From NCBI GenBank assembly GCA_910577365.1, contig CAJTMU010000031.1:1-25453 (forward strand): a stretch of 25,453 bases of DNA, written 5' to 3'. Position numbers and translations under genes: made by a program. Below, piece after piece: positions 14,113-21,781 of the stretch; position 1 is the stretch's first letter; each line of letters opens with the position of its first letter. The notes below the pieces were generated by a model. The model was not told the DNA's origin and did not search any database. It worked only from the letters and a program-made list of their open reading frames with translations. Source of the DNA: an uncultured Oscillospiraceae bacterium. Its GTDB lineage: Bacteria > Bacillota > Clostridia > Oscillospirales > Ruminococcaceae.

Positions 14113-14748
14113 ATGCGCAATTTTTATCTGATTCTCGCGGGGATATCGGGGCTTTACCTGTTTATACAGCTCACAGCGTGGCTGTTTTTCGGAAAGGTTC
14201 TGTTTCCAGACGCGGGAGAGCTTTTCGACAAGCGCAAAAACCGTCTCGAATGGCAGACCGTCTTTCCGAAAAATATGCTGCGGCTGATAGTTTTCGTATT
14301 TGTCGGTGCGGTTCTGGGTTTGCTGATGGATTTGGCGGGGCTGGTGGGTTGGATATCGCTGCCGATGGCGGCAGTAGGGGGCGTTACCTTTAATTTTTTG
14401 CTGAATACCATTATTTCGCCGCTGTATTTCAAGGCGATAAAAAGCGGTGAGCCGACCGACTCGGAGCTTGAGGGCATGAGCGGAGAGGTCACGGAGGAGA
14501 TAGCTCCCGACAGCTACGGCATAATACGGGTTAAGCACGGCGGCAGGAGCTATTATTTCAACGCGGTTTCCGCGAACGGGCGGGTCATTTGCGAAGGTGA
14601 AAAGGTGATAGTGATATACGGCGAGGACAAAATGTGCTTCGTCGAATCGTTGGAGCGTTTTTACGATGTACTGTTCGAGGATACCGCCGAGGCAGAGGAA
14701 AAGCCGCAAAGCGCTCCGCCTGAACGCGAAGACGGTTTTAAGGCGTAA
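14113..14748 (+). CDS. NfeD-like membrane protein
   Basis: The product has 211 residues. It starts with a hydrophobic segment (about 4-27), followed by two more at about 56-75 and 78-100 with Gly-rich turns. The C-terminal half (about 118-185) is an OB-fold pattern of the NfeD type: GMSGEVTEEIAPDSYGIIRV, GGRSYYFNAVSANG, then EGEKVIVIYGEDKMCFVE. NfeD proteins work with stomatin/flotillin-type partners or membrane proteases; no such partner is adjacent. The acidic, Pro-rich tail is probably unstructured. AAAGGA (14100-14105) precedes ATG 14113. Confidence 0.6.
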   Translation: MRNFYLILAGISGLYLFIQLTAWLFFGKVLFPDAGELFDKRKNRLEWQTVFPKNMLRLIVFVFVGAVLGLLMDLAGLVGWISLPMAAVGGVTFNFLLNTIISPLYFKAIKSGEPTDSELEGMSGEVTEEIAPDSYGIIRVKHGGRSYYFNAVSANGRVICEGEKVIVIYGEDKMCFVESLERFYDVLFEDTAEAEEKPQSAPPEREDGFKA

Positions 14749-14774
14749 AATGCAGTTTTTTTACGTAAAATGCA
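14744..14774 (+). promoter_or_regulatory. 11-bp direct repeats upstream of the chemoreceptor promoter
   Basis: CGTAAAATGCA occurs at 14744-14754 and again at 14764-14774, 20 bases apart start to start. The pair ends 11 bases before the -35 box. Two-turn spacing fits a dimeric or tandem activator site. The first copy overlaps the stop codon of the NfeD-like gene. Confidence 0.4.
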
Positions 14775-14785
14775 CTTAGCAGGTG

Positions 14786-14814
14786 TTGACAATATAAATG
14801 TAAAATGATATAAT
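14786..14814 (+). promoter_or_regulatory. Perfect-consensus promoter of the chemoreceptor gene
   Basis: TTGACA (14786-14791), a 17-base spacer and TATAAT (14809-14814): both boxes match sigma-A consensus exactly. The ~85-base leader holds a hairpin, GGCGGG (14846-14851) with CCCGCC (14869-14874). Confidence 0.85.
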
Positions 14815-14904
14815 CACAAATGGAATCTATACCATATTTCTCGGCGGCGGGTCTGACGGTACGGAATGCCCGCCAATGGGTGTAAATGAAAGGAGATATA
14901 TTTT

Positions 14905-16269
14905 ATGGCGGGAAACGTTGCTTCGTCGGGAAGCCGTGCCAACGAGACCATGGTCAAGGTACATATTTCATTTGTGGTGGCAGTATGCATTGCATTCGGA
15001 CTTATCAACATCATTTCAGGTACGGTGCTGTTGGGAATAATTATCGCTGTGGTGGGAGTGGCGGTCGTCGGACTGCTTATGCTGCTGAAAAACAGCACTT
15101 CGCCGGATTTGCGCGGAACAATACTTTCGCAGGTGCAGCTTATTATCATTATAGTGATGTCATCTGCCAAGCATGAGCTTCACGGAATGTTTCCGCTTAT
15201 GCTGGCTTCAATGACTATCGCGGCGATATATTACAACAGGAAAAATCTTATAATACATTGGGCGCTTATGGATGCCGCGGCGCTTGTTGGCCTGATTTTC
15301 AGGGATGCTTTTTACGGCGGAGCGGAATTTGAGTTCATTATCAAGGGTATTCTGGGCGTAAATATAGGCGCAGTGCTGGTAATGTATCTGGTAAAGTGCA
15401 ATATACGCTTTGTCGGAGAGGCGGAGCAGGCAAAGAATGAGGCAGATGAGCTTGTGATAAAGGTGCGCGAGCAGGTAGACGAGAGCGAAATGCTGGTTAA
15501 ACAGCAGCACAGCGTTGTGGAACGGATAGCACTTATTTCGGAGGACGTAAACCGTTCGTCCGAGCATATGCTGGAAATATCCGACAAAATAAACAGCGCC
15601 GCATCTGATCAGGAGCAGACTATCCGTGAGGTATCGGGAAGCATTGACGAAATCACAGAGGAAACCCGTAGGGGGCAGGCGGAATCCGAGAATGCAGCCC
15701 TTGCCGCGCTTAGAAGTAAGGAGCTTGTGGGTGAGAGCAACGCCGAAATGCAGAATATGATAGCGGCGATGTCCGAGATAACAGAGGCTTCCAACAAAAT
15801 TGAAACGATTATCAAAACTATTGAGGATATCGCGTTCCAGACAAATATACTCGCACTCAACGCCGCCATAGAAGCGGCACGCGCGGGAGAGGCGGGAAAG
15901 GGATTCGCCGTTGTTGCGGATGAGGTAAGAAATCTCGCCAACAAAAGCGCCGAAACTGTTCAGGGCACCTCGGCTCTTATCCAAGCTTCCATCAACTCGG
16001 TGGAAAGGGGTCGTGAGCTGGCGGGAAGAGCTGCGGAAAAGATGAGCGGCGTAACGGAGTCCGCCGATGAAAGCGCAGATCACGCGAGAAGAATGGCGGA
16101 GCTTTATGAGCGTCAGGCAGTTTCCATAGAGGTTGTACGCGGTCAGATGGAAACTATTTCGGGGATAGTCAGCCGCACTTTACAGACCGCCGTTGAGAGC
16201 GGAGAAATAGCGCGGGAGGTATCGGGTGACGCAAACAAGATGGACGAAATAGTGAGAGCTTACAGATAA
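14905..16269 (+). CDS. Methyl-accepting chemotaxis protein with an all-membrane sensor
   Basis: The protein has 454 residues, and ATG 14905 follows AAAGGAG (14889-14895). Residues ~17-170 are about six hydrophobic segments with no large extracellular domain. A coiled coil follows directly, without a clear HAMP domain. The signalling tip is at about 305-350: EDIAFQTNILALNAAIEAAR, then GEAGKGFAVVADEVRNLA. This binds CheW and CheA and sets CheA kinase activity. There is no C-terminal CheR-binding pentapeptide. The sensor may detect membrane state, energy or a lipophilic ligand. The next gene follows within 30 bases and is probably co-transcribed. Confidence 0.92.
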   Translation: MAGNVASSGSRANETMVKVHISFVVAVCIAFGLINIISGTVLLGIIIAVVGVAVVGLLMLLKNSTSPDLRGTILSQVQLIIIIVMSSAKHELHGMFPLMLASMTIAAIYYNRKNLIIHWALMDAAALVGLIFRDAFYGGAEFEFIIKGILGVNIGAVLVMYLVKCNIRFVGEAEQAKNEADELVIKVREQVDESEMLVKQQHSVVERIALISEDVNRSSEHMLEISDKINSAASDQEQTIREVSGSIDEITEETRRGQAESENAALAALRSKELVGESNAEMQNMIAAMSEITEASNKIETIIKTIEDIAFQTNILALNAAIEAARAGEAGKGFAVVADEVRNLANKSAETVQGTSALIQASINSVERGRELAGRAAEKMSGVTESADESADHARRMAELYERQAVSIEVVRGQMETISGIVSRTLQTAVESGEIAREVSGDANKMDEIVRAYR

Positions 16270-16296
16270 TTGCGCGCGGTAAAGGGGAGCACGGTA

Positions 16297-16983
16297 ATGA
16301 ACACGATTGTTTTCGATATCGGCGGAACGCTGATGGAGTACCGAAATATGCCGTATGTGTGGCTGGATTTTTACGAGGGGGCTTTTGATTATGTAAGGGA
16401 GCGGCTTGCGCTGCCGCTTTCGGACGAGCGCCTTGCGGAGTCCGTGAAAACGCTCAGGCAGTTCAACCCCAAAGTAAACTATCGTGAGGTCGATTATACT
16501 CCCGAATATATTTTTACAAAGGCAACTGAAAATTGGAAATGCCATTTTGAATTGGGTGAGGTTATATCAGCCTTTTTTGAGAATATGAAGCTTACGCCAT
16601 ATATTTACCCCGATTCGCTCCCCGCGCTGGAGCGGCTTAAGGCTATGGGGACAACGCTGTGTACCCTTACCGATGTTGCCACGGGAATGCCGGACGAGCT
16701 GCACAAAAGCTATTTTCCAGAACTTCTGCCATATTTCGATATGTACGTTTCTTCGGTTTCATGCGGCATGAGAAAACCGAATCCGAAGGGGCTTGAAGAC
16801 ATTGCGGAGCGCTTCGGGATAGGTGCGGAGGATATGCTTTTTGTGGGAGACGAGGAAAAGGACATTTTGACCGCAAAACGATTTGGATGCCGCAGTGTGC
16901 TTATAGACAGAAAAGACCGCTCAGTGGACTTCGGTCAGAATTTTACCGTTAAGAATTTAAACGGTATCGAAAATATGCTGTAA
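16297..16983 (+). CDS. HAD-superfamily hydrolase (subfamily IA-like) with altered motif I
   Basis: The start is ATG 16297, after GGGGAG; an upstream TTG (16270) would lack a site. The product has 228 residues with an alpha-helical C1 cap. Motif II is the TLTD segment, the motif III region is MRKPNPKGLED, and motif IV is FVGDEEKDILTAKRFG. Motif I is FDIGGTL (Asp7, then Gly9) where most phosphatases have DxDGT, so the second aspartate, the acid/base, is absent. It may be a poor phosphatase, a phosphonatase-like enzyme or a binding protein. It follows the chemoreceptor and has no promoter of its own. Confidence 0.85.
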   Translation: MNTIVFDIGGTLMEYRNMPYVWLDFYEGAFDYVRERLALPLSDERLAESVKTLRQFNPKVNYREVDYTPEYIFTKATENWKCHFELGEVISAFFENMKLTPYIYPDSLPALERLKAMGTTLCTLTDVATGMPDELHKSYFPELLPYFDMYVSSVSCGMRKPNPKGLEDIAERFGIGAEDMLFVGDEEKDILTAKRFGCRSVLIDRKDRSVDFGQNFTVKNLNGIENML

Positions 16984-16988
16984 AAAAG

Positions 16989-17107
16989 GTTATAGCAACG
17001 CAATGTTGATGCAGGAAATTTTCTGCGAGAACTTTAGTGAACGGCACGGAGTGTAGCGAAGTGCTGCGCATTAAGGCGGGTCGCGGAAAATTTCAAATTT
17101 AAATATT
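16989..17107 (+). repeat. Intergenic structured repeat, copy D
   Basis: It starts GTTATAGCAACGCAATGTTG. The inverted ends are GAAATTTTCTGCGA (17015-17028) and TCGCGGAAAATTTC (17081-17094), 14 bases with one mismatch, followed by AAATTTAAATATT. It is the clearest copy and serves as reference for E and F. It lies between the HAD gene and a terminator. Confidence 0.65.
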
Positions 17108-17139
17108 CAACTTAGATTAACATTTTATATACAATTCGG

Positions 17140-17173
17140 CGAGCCGCACACGACAGTTGTACGGCTCGTTTTT
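17140..17173 (+). terminator. Terminator for the chemoreceptor-HAD transcript
   Basis: CGAGCCG (17140-17146) pairs with CGGCTCG (17162-17168), followed by TTTTT (17169-17173). It lies between convergent genes and may also affect acylphosphatase transcripts, though no T-run exists on that side. Confidence 0.75.
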
Positions 17174-17180
17174 ATCCTCT

Positions 17181-17453
17181 TTATCCTCGTATATTGAAGC
17201 TCCGTTCTTCATCGTTGATTTGCAGTTCGTTAATTTCCATATCAGTGATTTCGATATACTTTCCCGATGAGAGTTTTCCAAGCATATTGTCAATTGATAT
17301 CCTATTCCCTTGTATCTCGCACAGCACCGTACCATCAAAGCAGTTTTCCACCCAGCCGGTAAGTCCAAGGCTCTGCGCGGTATGATACGCAGTATAGCGG
17401 AAGCCGACTCCCTGTACTCTGCCATGAAAGCGTATCCTTAAACGTTTTTTCAT
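17181..17453 (-). CDS. acyP: Acylphosphatase
   Basis: The protein has 90 residues from ATG 17453, which has GAGGTG six bases upstream; an earlier in-frame ATG (17489) lies on the -10 box. It hydrolyses carboxyl-phosphate bonds of acyl phosphates in the cytoplasm. The signature RFHGRVQGVGFRYTA holds the phosphate-binding loop and catalytic Arg19, and GWVENCFDGTV gives catalytic Asn37. The length is as usual for the family. It is monocistronic with a strong promoter. Confidence 0.93.
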   Translation of the reverse strand: MKKRLRIRFHGRVQGVGFRYTAYHTAQSLGLTGWVENCFDGTVLCEIQGNRISIDNMLGKLSSGKYIEITDMEINELQINDEERSFNIRG

Positions 17454-17479
17454 TCCTTTCACCTCGCTCCCCCTCATAA

Positions 17480-17508
17480 AGTATATCATGGCTGAAAAAA
17501 TTTGTCAA
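17480..17508 (-). promoter_or_regulatory. Promoter of acyP
   Basis: On the minus strand: TTGACA (17508-17503), a 17-base spacer and TATACT (17485-17480). It lies 27 bases before ATG 17453, so the leader is very short. Confidence 0.8.
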
Positions 17509-17637
17509 TAGAGCGTATTTAAGAACCTTGCTTAATCCAAAAATGCCATGATACACCATCTGCGTAGTCAAGCCCCCTCGCAAGGTAGCATGCTTTCTTA
17601 TTTGTCAGCTCCCGCAGCAGAATCACCCTGCAATTTC

Positions 17638-17653
17638 AACTGTTTAAACAGTT
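17638..17653. promoter_or_regulatory. Perfect 16-bp palindrome upstream of the lipoprotein gene
   Basis: AACTGTTTAAACAGTT is perfectly self-complementary. A TATAAT (17705-17710, no clear -35) lies ~50 bases downstream. The palindrome could be an operator for a dimeric regulator. Nothing else is seen in 17509-17747. Confidence 0.35.
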
Positions 17654-17747
17654 TTTAAAATTTGCCATGTATTTTTTTGCAGCTTTTTGTGATTTTGTGT
17701 GGTATTATAATAAAAGAAACAGTTCGACTTTGGGAGGAGAAAATATC

Positions 17748-18596
17748 ATGAAAAAACTGACTTTATTTTTATTGGCGGCGCTAACATTGGCCGCGGCTGG
17801 CTGCTCGAAAAACGGCGGCGCCGACTCCGCTTTCAAGGACAGAGAGCCTGCCGATGTGAAGCTGTTTGATGGAACAAGCCCACAAAACAGTGCGCTTTCG
17901 GTTTACAAATATGACGGCGAAACAGAGGTGCTGTATCTTTATGATGCAGACAAGGAGCAGGAAATAATTGAATATTTTAATAACATTCCGTTGTATAAAG
18001 CAAATATTTCCGAGACTGACGGGCTTCAGACCACTCCTATGTACGCGCTTAATATAATTGGCAAGGAGGGAGAGCGCACAGACCTCACATGGATAGGGAG
18101 CTACTGCGTAGACGAAACTGGTGAGGTATATCTTGCGGACATTGATACCGAAGCTGTATTTGAGAAGCTGCTTTCGGATTATCCGTGGGAGGATTTGGAT
18201 ATACGACTGGCGGGCAATCATCTTCCCAATCGGTATTATCTTGCTAATCGCGGTGAGTGGGATATAAAATATCTTAACAAAGCAAACGAGCTTGAGCCGC
18301 GGGGGATATCATTTGAGATAACAGCCCACAACGGCGGCGTTATCACGACTGAAATAACCAATATCACCAATGAGGAAAACGGCTATTCAGAGTACTTTTC
18401 GGTTCAGGCACTGGTAGACGGCGAATGGTACGATATCCCTGCAAAAGAGGACATGGCGTTCAATGATATAGCATGGCTTCTTCCTGCGGGCAAGAGCATT
18501 GAAAAGCAGTACGACTATTCGTGGTACGGTGACCTGCCCAAGGGAACTTATCGGCTTGTAGTTGAGGGCGCCTCGGCTGAGTTCGACATTGAGTGA
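17748..18596 (+). CDS. Secreted lipoprotein with a C-terminal Ig-like domain
   Basis: ATG 17748 follows GGGAGGAG. The 282-residue product opens with a lipoprotein signal peptide (MKKLTLFLLAALTLAAAGC), so Cys19 would be lipidated after LAAAGC cleavage. The middle (about 40-150) is a mixed alpha/beta domain I do not recognise. The C-terminal ~100 residues (from ISFEITAHNGG through DGEWYDIPAKED to LPKGTYRLVVEG) read as a bacterial Ig-like domain seen in many clostridial lipoproteins, with the typical LPAGKS-turn and GTYRLV strand. Its role is unknown; it would sit on the outer face of the membrane. Promoter evidence is weak. A very strong terminator follows. Confidence 0.8.
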   Translation: MKKLTLFLLAALTLAAAGCSKNGGADSAFKDREPADVKLFDGTSPQNSALSVYKYDGETEVLYLYDADKEQEIIEYFNNIPLYKANISETDGLQTTPMYALNIIGKEGERTDLTWIGSYCVDETGEVYLADIDTEAVFEKLLSDYPWEDLDIRLAGNHLPNRYYLANRGEWDIKYLNKANELEPRGISFEITAHNGGVITTEITNITNEENGYSEYFSVQALVDGEWYDIPAKEDMAFNDIAWLLPAGKSIEKQYDYSWYGDLPKGTYRLVVEGASAEFDIE

Positions 18597-18598
18597 TA

Positions 18599-18636
18599 AA
18601 CTTTACCTCCCAATTACATTGGGAGGTAAAGTTTTT
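18599..18636 (+). terminator. Terminator after the lipoprotein gene
   Basis: A perfect 15-bp stem (18599-18613 with 18619-18633) has a five-base loop. Its 3' arm runs into TTTTT. The following 60 bases hold only a small GTGGT/ACCAC hairpin (18651-18663). Confidence 0.9.
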
Positions 18637-18697
18637 ATAAATGTCAAGGGGTGGTTAGACCACAGGGGCGGGACTTCTTTTCGCTAAATTTGTTATG

Positions 18698-19294
18698 CTA
18701 AAGCTCATTGCGGTTTTCAAGCGCTTTCAGCAAAGTTACATCGTCCGCAAATTCCAGCGCCGAGCCTGCGGGCAATCCATAGGCAAGCCTTGATACCTTG
18801 ATGCCCATAGGTTTTATCAGCCGCCCGATATACATGGCGGTAGCTTCTCCCTCGACGGTGGGATTTGTCGCCATAATAACCTCTTTGGCGTTGCTGAGCC
18901 GTGCCAGCAGCTCCTTTATTTTGAGGTTTTCCGCGGTTATTCCGTCCATGGGAGATAGCAGTCCGTGCAGCACGTGGTAAACTCCCTCAAAGCCGCCCGC
19001 TCGCTCAAAAGCGGAAACGTCCTTCGGGGATTCCACAACGCATATCACGCTTTTGTCACGGTTTTCATCCGCGCATAGCTCGCACAGCTCTTTGTCAGTG
19101 AAATTCTGGCAGCAGCCGCATAGCTGAACGCCATGCCGCGCCTTAACCAGCGACTCCGCAAATTCGTCTACCTCCTCCGCGGGGAGATTCAGCATAAAAT
19201 ATGCCAGACGCTGAGCGGTTTTTATCCCGATGCCGGGGAGTTTTGCAAACTGCTCCGCCGCCAGAGCGAGCGGAGCCGATATAAATTCAGCCAT
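18698..19294 (-). CDS. recR: Recombination mediator RecR
   Basis: The 198-residue protein has the full RecR order. A helix-hairpin-helix lies at about 15-32 (LPGIGIKTAQRLA), and a zinc finger with Cys59, Cys62, Cys71 and Cys74. A Toprim domain begins at VVESPKDVSAFE and includes NPTVEGEATAMYIGRLI. RecR works with RecO/RecF to load RecA on gapped DNA. Its usual neighbours are dnaX and ybaB; here comEC lies between ybaB and recR, ending 21 bases upstream. The ribosome binding site is weak, so translation may depend on coupling. The stop is TAG, showing that TAG is read as stop in this genome. Confidence 0.96.
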   Translation of the reverse strand: MAEFISAPLALAAEQFAKLPGIGIKTAQRLAYFMLNLPAEEVDEFAESLVKARHGVQLCGCCQNFTDKELCELCADENRDKSVICVVESPKDVSAFERAGGFEGVYHVLHGLLSPMDGITAENLKIKELLARLSNAKEVIMATNPTVEGEATAMYIGRLIKPMGIKVSRLAYGLPAGSALEFADDVTLLKALENRNEL

Positions 19295-19315
19295 ATATGA
19301 TATCCGTCAGTGAAA

Positions 19316-21337
19316 TTAGTGAATAATAATTTCGCTGACTCTCTCCAATTCTATTTCATAATTTGTTTCGGAAATATTTATTCCGTTTTTGGGCAGCTCA
19401 TGCTGCGATGGGGACACATATAATGCCAGTTCCGCGTTGTTTTTCGGCGCGGAACGCATATATCCGCTGAACATTACAATATCCTCTGTGCGGGTTTCAT
19501 CGCCCGTTTTCGCTGCGGAAAGCGTAATTTCACCCAGCGAGATATATTCCGCCGTAGTGGAAAATATTTCGCTTTTAGGAGGAAACCGTTCAGGGAAATT
19601 GCCGTAATACGGAGAGTACACGGTATTTATTGGCAGCATCTGCGATATCGTTTTAATAGCCGCTGCTCCCGAACAGTCCATATCAGGCGCTATAACACAC
19701 TCAATTTCAAGAACGCCGTTCCTTCTGAGACATTCAGCCAGTTCTTCTGCAAAATCTGAGCCTGTTCCCGATATGTAAACGACTGCGTTGGTTTTTGAAA
19801 CGATGACCGCTGCTCCGCTTCCGCTGTCGGCTGCAAAAACGATTTTACAGCGCGATGAGCGCACGTCGGCGCATATTATAAGTGAGGCGAACATGAGCGC
19901 GGCAAAGCCGCCGATTCCGTATTCAAACAGCCTTTTGGGCGAGATGGCAGCAAGCGAGATAAGCACCGCGCAAATTAGTGAAAACAGGACAGCGCCGTCA
20001 AAATCCATTGGAAGCCACATGTTTCTGAATCCGCCGATAAATTTAATTACTGTGCATATAAATCTCATAACGACCGCCGCGGGCACCAGTATCATGGACA
20101 TTTCAGTGATGCCAGCAAGCATTACCGACAGCATGACTATCGCTATAAAAGGCATGAGAAGCGCGGATGTAAACGCGCCCGCCAGTGATATTCCGCCAAA
20201 GGAATACAAAACGATCGGTGACGTGCAGATCACCGCGCATGCGGAAACGGTCACGGGCTTTAATATGTATCCTATCCGCTTAAGCTTCCCGGGAAGCCAC
20301 AGCTTAAATTCCGAGTAAAATCTTTCGCCCACGATAGCGGTACCAAATACCCCGAGAACCGACATCTGAAATCCCGCGTTCAAAATCACGGTCGGCGATG
20401 TTACTGTCATTGCAACGACAGCAAAGCAAAGTGAGTTTAGCGTTTCTGCCCTGCGCTGCAGCAGCGGGGAGCAGTTGCATATGGCGAGCATGATTGCCGA
20501 CCTTATCACCGAGGCAGATGCTCCAAAAAAGATAACCGCCATTGGTATTAGTATAAGCGAAATAACCGCCCGGGCCGTCTTTTGCTTTCCAGCCATCAAT
20601 TCAAGAATAATGGCAAAAAATATTGTAAAGTGCGTTCCCGAAACCGCGGTAAAATGTCCCACGCCGCTCACGGTCACCGCTTCTTTCAGCTCTGCCGAAA
20701 CAAGTGAGCTGTCGCCGAACAGAAGCGACATTGCCAGCGCCCCTTCGTCGCCGCCGATATTGTAGCTGAGCAGCGAACACATTTTCTCACGGACTGTATT
20801 TACAGCACTGTAAATGTCCAAGCCACGTGCTACATAAGTGAATTCCCGTATGTTTCCTGTAAGCGCGATACCGTATGAGATATCCGTATCGCGCCTGTCC
20901 GTTTCAAGGAAGTCTATCAGTGCTTCAAAGCGGTCGCCGATTTGGGCGGTCTCTTTTCCGAAAAGGCGGGCTTTTACAGGCAGTCCGTCAATATTCAGGG
21001 TGACTATATAAACTGCTCTGTCGCCGCTGGCGCTTTGAATATCTGTCACACGGCATTCCGCGACAAGCGATTTCCCTCCCATTTCAGCGACAGGCCCATA
21101 ATAAAGCAGCATATGAAGCGACATAAGCAATATTCCGACCGCAAAACCAAGTGAGCATACCGATATTCTGCGTCCGAACAGCTTTGGAAGCGCCGCAGCG
21201 AGCACCGCTGCCGCTAACAGCGCTGCGCAGACAGGAACAGGCAGGAAAAATCCCGCTATAAGTCCCACAGCATATGTCGGAGCGAATTTCACCAGCGGCA
21301 ATTTTAATACGGCAGCAAATTTATTGTCCATAATCAT
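19316..21337 (-). CDS. comEC: ComEC/Rec2-family DNA-uptake channel with degenerate metallo-beta-lactamase domain
   Basis: The protein has 673 residues. Two or three membrane spans (about 18-80) lead to an OB-like extracellular domain (90-170). The competence membrane domain starts near 195 and includes SGVGHFTAVSGTHFTIF (224-240) and GASASVIRSAIM (272-283), and spans continue to ~490. Residues ~495-645 resemble the C-terminal metallo-beta-lactamase domain, but the HxHxDH site is lost: APDMDCSGAAAI (550-561) stands where SHxDxDHxGG is expected. ComEC passes single-stranded DNA across the membrane during transformation, and the lactamase domain is thought to degrade the other strand. This form could import DNA without that activity, or may be losing function. 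Strong hairpins separate it from ybaB. Confidence 0.88.
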   Translation of the reverse strand: MIMDNKFAAVLKLPLVKFAPTYAVGLIAGFFLPVPVCAALLAAAVLAAALPKLFGRRISVCSLGFAVGILLMSLHMLLYYGPVAEMGGKSLVAECRVTDIQSASGDRAVYIVTLNIDGLPVKARLFGKETAQIGDRFEALIDFLETDRRDTDISYGIALTGNIREFTYVARGLDIYSAVNTVREKMCSLLSYNIGGDEGALAMSLLFGDSSLVSAELKEAVTVSGVGHFTAVSGTHFTIFFAIILELMAGKQKTARAVISLILIPMAVIFFGASASVIRSAIMLAICNCSPLLQRRAETLNSLCFAVVAMTVTSPTVILNAGFQMSVLGVFGTAIVGERFYSEFKLWLPGKLKRIGYILKPVTVSACAVICTSPIVLYSFGGISLAGAFTSALLMPFIAIVMLSVMLAGITEMSMILVPAAVVMRFICTVIKFIGGFRNMWLPMDFDGAVLFSLICAVLISLAAISPKRLFEYGIGGFAALMFASLIICADVRSSRCKIVFAADSGSGAAVIVSKTNAVVYISGTGSDFAEELAECLRRNGVLEIECVIAPDMDCSGAAAIKTISQMLPINTVYSPYYGNFPERFPPKSEIFSTTAEYISLGEITLSAAKTGDETRTEDIVMFSGYMRSAPKNNAELALYVSPSQHELPKNGINISETNYEIELERVSEIIIH

Positions 21338-21338
21338 T

Positions 21339-21379
21339 AAAAAAGCGGTTCTCCGCCGATAACGCGGCAGGAGGACCGC
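21339..21379 (-). terminator. Terminator between ybaB and comEC
   Basis: On the minus strand, GCGGT (21379-21375) pairs with ACCGC (21349-21345). Inner CTCC and GCCG arms pair with GGAG and CGGC. Six T residues follow (21344-21339). It would lower comEC-recR expression relative to dnaX-ybaB. Confidence 0.75.
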
Positions 21380-21385
21380 AGTAAT

Positions 21386-21420
21386 CCGCGCGGCGGGAGC
21401 TTGTCCCCCGCGCGGTATTT
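21386..21420 (+). other. Very stable GC-rich hairpin next to the ybaB 3' end
   Basis: CCGCGCGG occurs at 21386-21393 and 21408-21415 and is self-complementary. GGGA/TCCC (21395-21398, 21404-21407) extends the stem. The T-run lies on the plus-strand side. It may protect the ybaB mRNA end or add to the adjacent terminator. Confidence 0.6.
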
Positions 21421-21768
21421 TTAAAAGAATCCGGGGAAAGAAACTCCGCCTGTTGCCTTTTCCATTTCTTCAGCGCCGTATTCGTCTACCTCTGTAAGTA
21501 TCTCATTTACTCCGCTTATAATAAGATCCTGAAGCATTTCAATATCATCGGGATTTACTATCTCGGGCTTTAACGTTACGGATTTAAGCTGCTTGTTTCC
21601 CGTCATTACAAGCTCGATAGCGCCGCCGCCTACGGATTTTGTAAACTCTTTCTGCTCAAGTTCCTCCTGAATCTTGGCGATATCCTCCTGCATTTTCTGC
21701 GCCTTTTTAACCATGGCGTTCATGTTTGCGTTGGAGTTCTGATATTCCTTGGGTAATCTTGCCTTCAT
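21421..21768 (-). CDS. ybaB: YbaB/EbfC-family nucleoid-associated protein
   Basis: The protein has 115 residues with the family pattern: an N-terminal coiled coil (NAMVKKAQKMQEDIAKIQEEL), then VGGGAIELVMTGNKQLKSVTL, the NPDDIEMLQDLI helix and a Gly/Phe-rich end (ATGGVSFPGFF). It forms tweezer-like dimers that bind DNA and is classically encoded between dnaX and recR. It starts 13 bases after dnaX, so the two are co-transcribed. Confidence 0.95.
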   Translation of the reverse strand: MKARLPKEYQNSNANMNAMVKKAQKMQEDIAKIQEELEQKEFTKSVGGGAIELVMTGNKQLKSVTLKPEIVNPDDIEMLQDLIISGVNEILTEVDEYGAEEMEKATGGVSFPGFF

Positions 21769-21781
21769 AATGCAATTCCTT

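Noticed and set aside
14840..14880. Cyclic-di-GMP riboswitch in the chemoreceptor leader
   Set aside because: Only a simple GGCGGG/CCCGCC hairpin is present. The conserved GEMM motifs are missing.
15208..16083. Minus-strand open frame of 291 codons
   Set aside because: It is antisense to the chemoreceptor coiled coil and signalling tip and has no ribosome binding site or domain.
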